This document shows positions 47,168-49,951 of a stretch of 49,951 nucleotides of DNA, piece by piece. The stretch is taken from NCBI RefSeq assembly GCF_029439455.1, contig NZ_JAQFVG010000300.1:1-49951 (forward strand). Direction: 5' to 3'. Numbering within the stretch: the stretch's first letter is position 1; the number at the start of each line of letters is the position of its first letter. The notes beneath the pieces are model-generated. The model made no database searches. It was given only the letters and a program-made list of their open reading frames with translations, and was not told the DNA's origin. The translations under genes and the position numbers were made by a program. This DNA comes from Caballeronia sp. BR00000012568055 (GTDB lineage Bacteria > Pseudomonadota > Gammaproteobacteria > Burkholderiales > Burkholderiaceae).

Positions 47168-48877
47168 CTATGCCGTCTGGCCGACTTCCGCCGGCGCGGC
47201 CTTCGGCGCAACATGGACACGACTCTGAATCACGCGAAACCGATTGGCGACAAAGGCTGCGTCCGAAAGCGCTGCGTTGGCAGCGGGATTTGCGCCCGTA
47301 CCGTGGAAATCCGAGAACGCCGCCGTCTGATTGACGAAAACGCCGCCCGTCAGATTGATCGACAGCGCCACGCCACCGCGGATCGCCGCGTCGTGTGCGG
47401 ACTCGATCACGGCGTCGTCGGTGCTGTAGACGGAGAAGGAAAGCGCGCCGTGCGTCTGCGCGATCGAACCCGCGAGATCGAGCGACTGTGCGGTCGAATC
47501 GGTTGCGACGACGAACGAGATCGGGCCAAACCATTCCTTCGTGAACTTGGCTGCGTCGTTGCGCGCGTCCAGTTTGACAATCAGCGGCGTGAGCACGCGG
47601 GCATCGGCGAAAGCGGGGTGCGTCAGCGTCTGGCTGTCGAGCAGCACGTCGCCAAGGCCGCGCGCTTCGTTGATACGAGCTGCAATGCCGTCGTTCTGGA
47701 TCGCGCCAGTCAGCTCCACGGCGCGCGATGCATCGGAAGTAAGTTTTTCGACGGCACCGGCAAGCGCTTTCGCGGCGTCGTCGAAGCTCAGATGGCCTTC
47801 AGCGGTGCGAATGCCGTCACGCGGTACGTAAATGTTTTGCGGTGCCGTGCACATCTGGCCCGAGTAAAGCGCAAGCGAGAACGCGATATTGCGCGCGGCC
47901 GCTTTTAGATCGTCAACCGAATCGACCACGATTTGATTGACGCCTGCTTTCTCGGTGTAGACCTGCGCCTGGTGCGCATTACGTTCGAGCCACGTGCCGT
48001 TTTGCGTACTGCCGGTGAAATCGATCAGTTTGATTTCGGGGCGCACGGCGAGGTCCTGCACAAGCGCGCCATCGTTCGGTTCGGTCGCGAGCAGTGTGAC
48101 GACGTTCGGATCGAAACCGGCTTCACGAAGCACGTTACGCGCGATGCGAACGGTAATCGCGAGCGGCAGAATCGCGCCCGGATGCGGTTTGACGATCACG
48201 GCATTGCCTGTGGCGAGATCGGCGAAGAGTCCGGGATAGCCGTTCCAGGTCGGGAAAGTGCAGCAGCCGAGCACCAGTCCCGTGCCGCGCGGCGCGATCG
48301 CGAAGCGCTTTTGCATGGCGAGCGGCGGATTCTTGCCCTGTGGCTTTTCCCAGTGCGCTTCGGACGGAATGCGACGCAACTGGTCCCATGCGTACACGAC
48401 CGCCTCGAGCGCGCGGTCCTGTGCATGCGGGCCGCCTGCCTGGAACGCCATCATGAAAGCCTGGCCGGTCGTATGCATGACGCTGTAACCGATCTCGAAA
48501 CTGGCGCGATTAAGCCGGGACAAAATCTCGAGACTAACGCCGACCCACGCTTTCGGACCGGCGGCGCGCCAGCTTGCCTGAGCCTTTGCCGCGGCCTGAA
48601 TGAGCGCGTCCGGATCGCTCTTCGGATAACGAATGTCGAGCGCGATGCCGAAGGGCGAACGCTCCTTTCCGACCGTTTCGCCACTCGAAGGTTGATCGAT
48701 CTCGAACGCTTGGCCGAGATGAGCTTTGAAGGCCGCCTCTCCGTCAGCATTGGCCGTTTCCCCGTACACTTTGGGACTGGGCATTTCGGCAAACGGACTC
48801 CAGTAGCCGCGCGTTTCAATGGCGGCGAGCCCTTTGTCGAGCGTCGCTTGATGCTTCGTGAATAGCGGATGTGTCAT
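47168..48877 (-). CDS. paaN: Phenylacetic acid degradation protein PaaN (aldehyde dehydrogenase type)
   Basis: A 569-residue ALDH-superfamily protein annotated PaaN in betaproteobacteria. The NAD-binding LIDFTGSTQNGTWLE segment and the catalytic Cys in SGQMCTAPQN are visible. There is no hotdog hydratase domain, unlike the fused E. coli PaaZ, so it probably supplies the semialdehyde dehydrogenase step of ring opening, with the hydratase elsewhere. The start MTHPLFTKHQ is the usual one. Divergent from paaF across a putative PaaR operator. Confidence 0.9.
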   Translation of the reverse strand: MTHPLFTKHQATLDKGLAAIETRGYWSPFAEMPSPKVYGETANADGEAAFKAHLGQAFEIDQPSSGETVGKERSPFGIALDIRYPKSDPDALIQAAAKAQASWRAAGPKAWVGVSLEILSRLNRASFEIGYSVMHTTGQAFMMAFQAGGPHAQDRALEAVVYAWDQLRRIPSEAHWEKPQGKNPPLAMQKRFAIAPRGTGLVLGCCTFPTWNGYPGLFADLATGNAVIVKPHPGAILPLAITVRIARNVLREAGFDPNVVTLLATEPNDGALVQDLAVRPEIKLIDFTGSTQNGTWLERNAHQAQVYTEKAGVNQIVVDSVDDLKAAARNIAFSLALYSGQMCTAPQNIYVPRDGIRTAEGHLSFDDAAKALAGAVEKLTSDASRAVELTGAIQNDGIAARINEARGLGDVLLDSQTLTHPAFADARVLTPLIVKLDARNDAAKFTKEWFGPISFVVATDSTAQSLDLAGSIAQTHGALSFSVYSTDDAVIESAHDAAIRGGVALSINLTGGVFVNQTAAFSDFHGTGANPAANAALSDAAFVANRFRVIQSRVHVAPKAAPAEVGQTA

Positions 48878-48920
48878 GGTCGGAAGAGAAGATCGTGGGA
48901 CGGGTACGGGTCGATTAATT

Positions 48921-48936
48921 AACCGACCGGTTGGTT
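48921..48936. promoter_or_regulatory. Candidate PaaR (TetR-family) operator
   Basis: AACCGACCGGTTGGTT is a 16-bp near-palindrome (14 of 16 positions symmetric) between divergent paaN and paaF. TetR-family PaaR controls paa genes in Burkholderia-type bacteria. The same spacer carries no other obvious symmetry. No paaR gene is in the window. Confidence 0.6.
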
Positions 48937-49013
48937 GGTGATGGTAGCATTATCGAGATGCCGTGACGACGTCTTTTTATTAGGGCTTACCTGAGGATCG
49001 AGAGGAGAATTGA

Positions 49014-49790
49014 ATGACTTACGAGAATCTGCTGGTCGAGACACGAGGTCGGGTTGGACTGATTACGTTGAACCGTCCGAAGGCGTTGAACGCGCTCAAC
49101 GACGCGCTGATGGACGAACTCGGCACAGCCCTTAAAGCCTTCGATGCCGATGAAGACATTGGCGCGATCGTGTTGACTGGCAGCGAAAAGGCGTTCGCGG
49201 CGGGCGCCGACATCGGGATGATGTCGAAGTACTCGTATATGGATGTCTACAAGACCGACTACATCACCCGCAACTGGGAAACGATCCGCACGATCCGCAA
49301 GCCGATCATCGCAGCGGTTGCCGGCTTCGCACTCGGCGGCGGCTGCGAACTCGCGATGATGTGCGACATCATTATTGCCGCCGACACAGCCAAGTTCGGT
49401 CAGCCGGAGATCAAGCTCGGCGTCATTCCCGGCGCGGGCGGCACCCAGCGACTCCCGCGCGCAGTCTCGAAAGCCAAAGCGATGGACCTGTGCCTCACAG
49501 CCCGCATGATGGACGCGAACGAAGCAGAGCGAGCGGGCTTAGTGTCCCGCATAGTCGCCACCGACCGATTGCTCGACGAAGCCGTCGAAGCAGCAACGAT
49601 CATCGCCGGATTCTCGCTTCCGGCCGTGATGATGGCGAAGGAGGCAGTCAACCGCGCGTACGAAACGACGCTTTCCGAGGGCGTGCATTTCGAGCGCCGG
49701 CTGTTCCATTCGCTATTCGCTACGGAAGATCAAAAGGAAGGAATGGCGGCTTTCGTCGAAAAGCGGAAACCGGCGTTCAAACATCGCTGA
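49014..49790 (+). CDS. paaF: Enoyl-CoA hydratase (PaaF type)
   Basis: A 258-residue crotonase. Catalytic features are the first oxyanion loop AFAAGADI (about residue 61), the [15 protein letters not shown] loop (about 104) and the Glu pair (E in GGGCE and in QPEIKLG) that carry out hydration. This matches PaaF, which hydrates 2,3-dehydroadipyl-CoA, but other short-chain enoyl-CoA hydratases look alike. The ribosome site AGGAG lies 6 bases before the ATG. Divergent from paaN. Confidence 0.88.
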   Translation: MTYENLLVETRGRVGLITLNRPKALNALNDALMDELGTALKAFDADEDIGAIVLTGSEKAFAAGADIGMMSKYSYMDVYKTDYITRNWETIRTIRKPIIAAVAGFALGGGCELAMMCDIIIAADTAKFGQPEIKLGVIPGAGGTQRLPRAVSKAKAMDLCLTARMMDANEAERAGLVSRIVATDRLLDEAVEAATIIAGFSLPAVMMAKEAVNRAYETTLSEGVHFERRLFHSLFATEDQKEGMAAFVEKRKPAFKHR

Positions 49791-49842
49791 AATTTTCTCG
49801 GTAACCCCCTTGCATGTAAGGCGTGCGGCCACTAGAATTCCG

Positions 49843-49872
49843 TTCCTTCGCGATTCAACGAACGCGAAGGAA
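49843..49872. repeat. Stem-loop downstream of paaF
   Basis: TTCCTTCGCG and CGCGAAGGAA form a perfect 10-bp stem with a 10-base loop, about 50 bases after paaF. No T run on either side, so it is not a classic terminator. The remaining bases to the window end hold no recognisable gene. Confidence 0.55.
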
Positions 49873-49951
49873 GCGGGAACAGGATGTTTTGCTGGGGCGG
49901 TTCAGACGGGTGGTTTGAGTCTTGAAACGCAGTCGATACGTGAAGATAGTT

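Overview
The window looks like chromosomal DNA from a Burkholderiaceae betaproteobacterium, probably the Paraburkholderia/Caballeronia group. The basis is a GC-rich coding style, a rpe-gph-trpE-trpG-trpD-trpC arrangement, a hemA-prfA-prmC-grxD-ubiX cluster, and a partial phenylacetate (paa) cluster with the Burkholderia-type PaaN. No database search was possible, so the genus is an inference. I see no phage, insertion sequence, CRISPR array or tRNA. The left edge is the 3' end of a 5S rRNA, so an rRNA operon ends here.

Layout. 1-105: 5S rRNA tail and terminator. 203-1837: FAD-dependent oxidoreductase. 1847-6732: sugar-acid locus (UxaA-type dehydratase, anion/proton MFS carrier, UxaB-like dehydrogenase) with a divergent FadR-type GntR regulator and a well-formed operator on the promoter. 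6781-8922: hypothetical protein, class I methyltransferase, DUF1415 protein. 8919-13136: TetR regulator divergent from an MFS exporter with two near-identical operators, then a nitroreductase and a second MFS carrier. 13351-14878: YegD-like Hsp70 tail to tail with a cold-shock protein. 15328-17763: APC permease and an extradiol dioxygenase-family protein. 17864-22164: hemA-prfA-prmC-grxD-ubiX on the minus strand. 22513-26994: small membrane protein, M24 aminopeptidase, isochorismatase-like hydrolase, HAD hydrolase, DUF748 protein. 27132-30411: ettA, DUF3761 protein, ychF. 30668-35247: UbiH-family hydroxylase, dsbC, M61 protease, azoR. 35293-42446: minus-strand rpe-gph-trpL-trpE-trpG-trpD-trpC-CYTH-ung. 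42690-44420: apaG, a 49-residue membrane peptide, mltA. 44422-49790: paaK, paaI, paaG, paaN, and divergent paaF.

How the genes work together. The sugar-acid locus can take up an aldonate/hexuronate-type acid, interconvert a ketose acid and aldonate, and dehydrate altronate to 2-keto-3-deoxygluconate. No uronate isomerase is present, so the entry substrate may be altronate or tagaturonate rather than galacturonate. HemA supplies tetrapyrrole precursors; PrfA and PrmC are release factor 1 and its methylase; UbiX and the UbiH-family enzyme serve ubiquinone. The paa genes cover CoA activation, epoxide isomerisation, later beta-oxidation and thioester salvage of phenylacetate. The ring epoxidase paaABCDE, paaH and paaJ are not in the window.

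The most informative signals outside the standard genes are regulatory. They are a 24-residue trp leader peptide with three Trp codons followed by competing hairpins, a TetR operator that exactly fills a 17-bp promoter spacer, a GntR operator on a -35 box, and a PaaR-like operator between paaN and paaF. I found no convincing wholly new multi-gene system; the window is mostly core metabolism with accessory catabolic loci.
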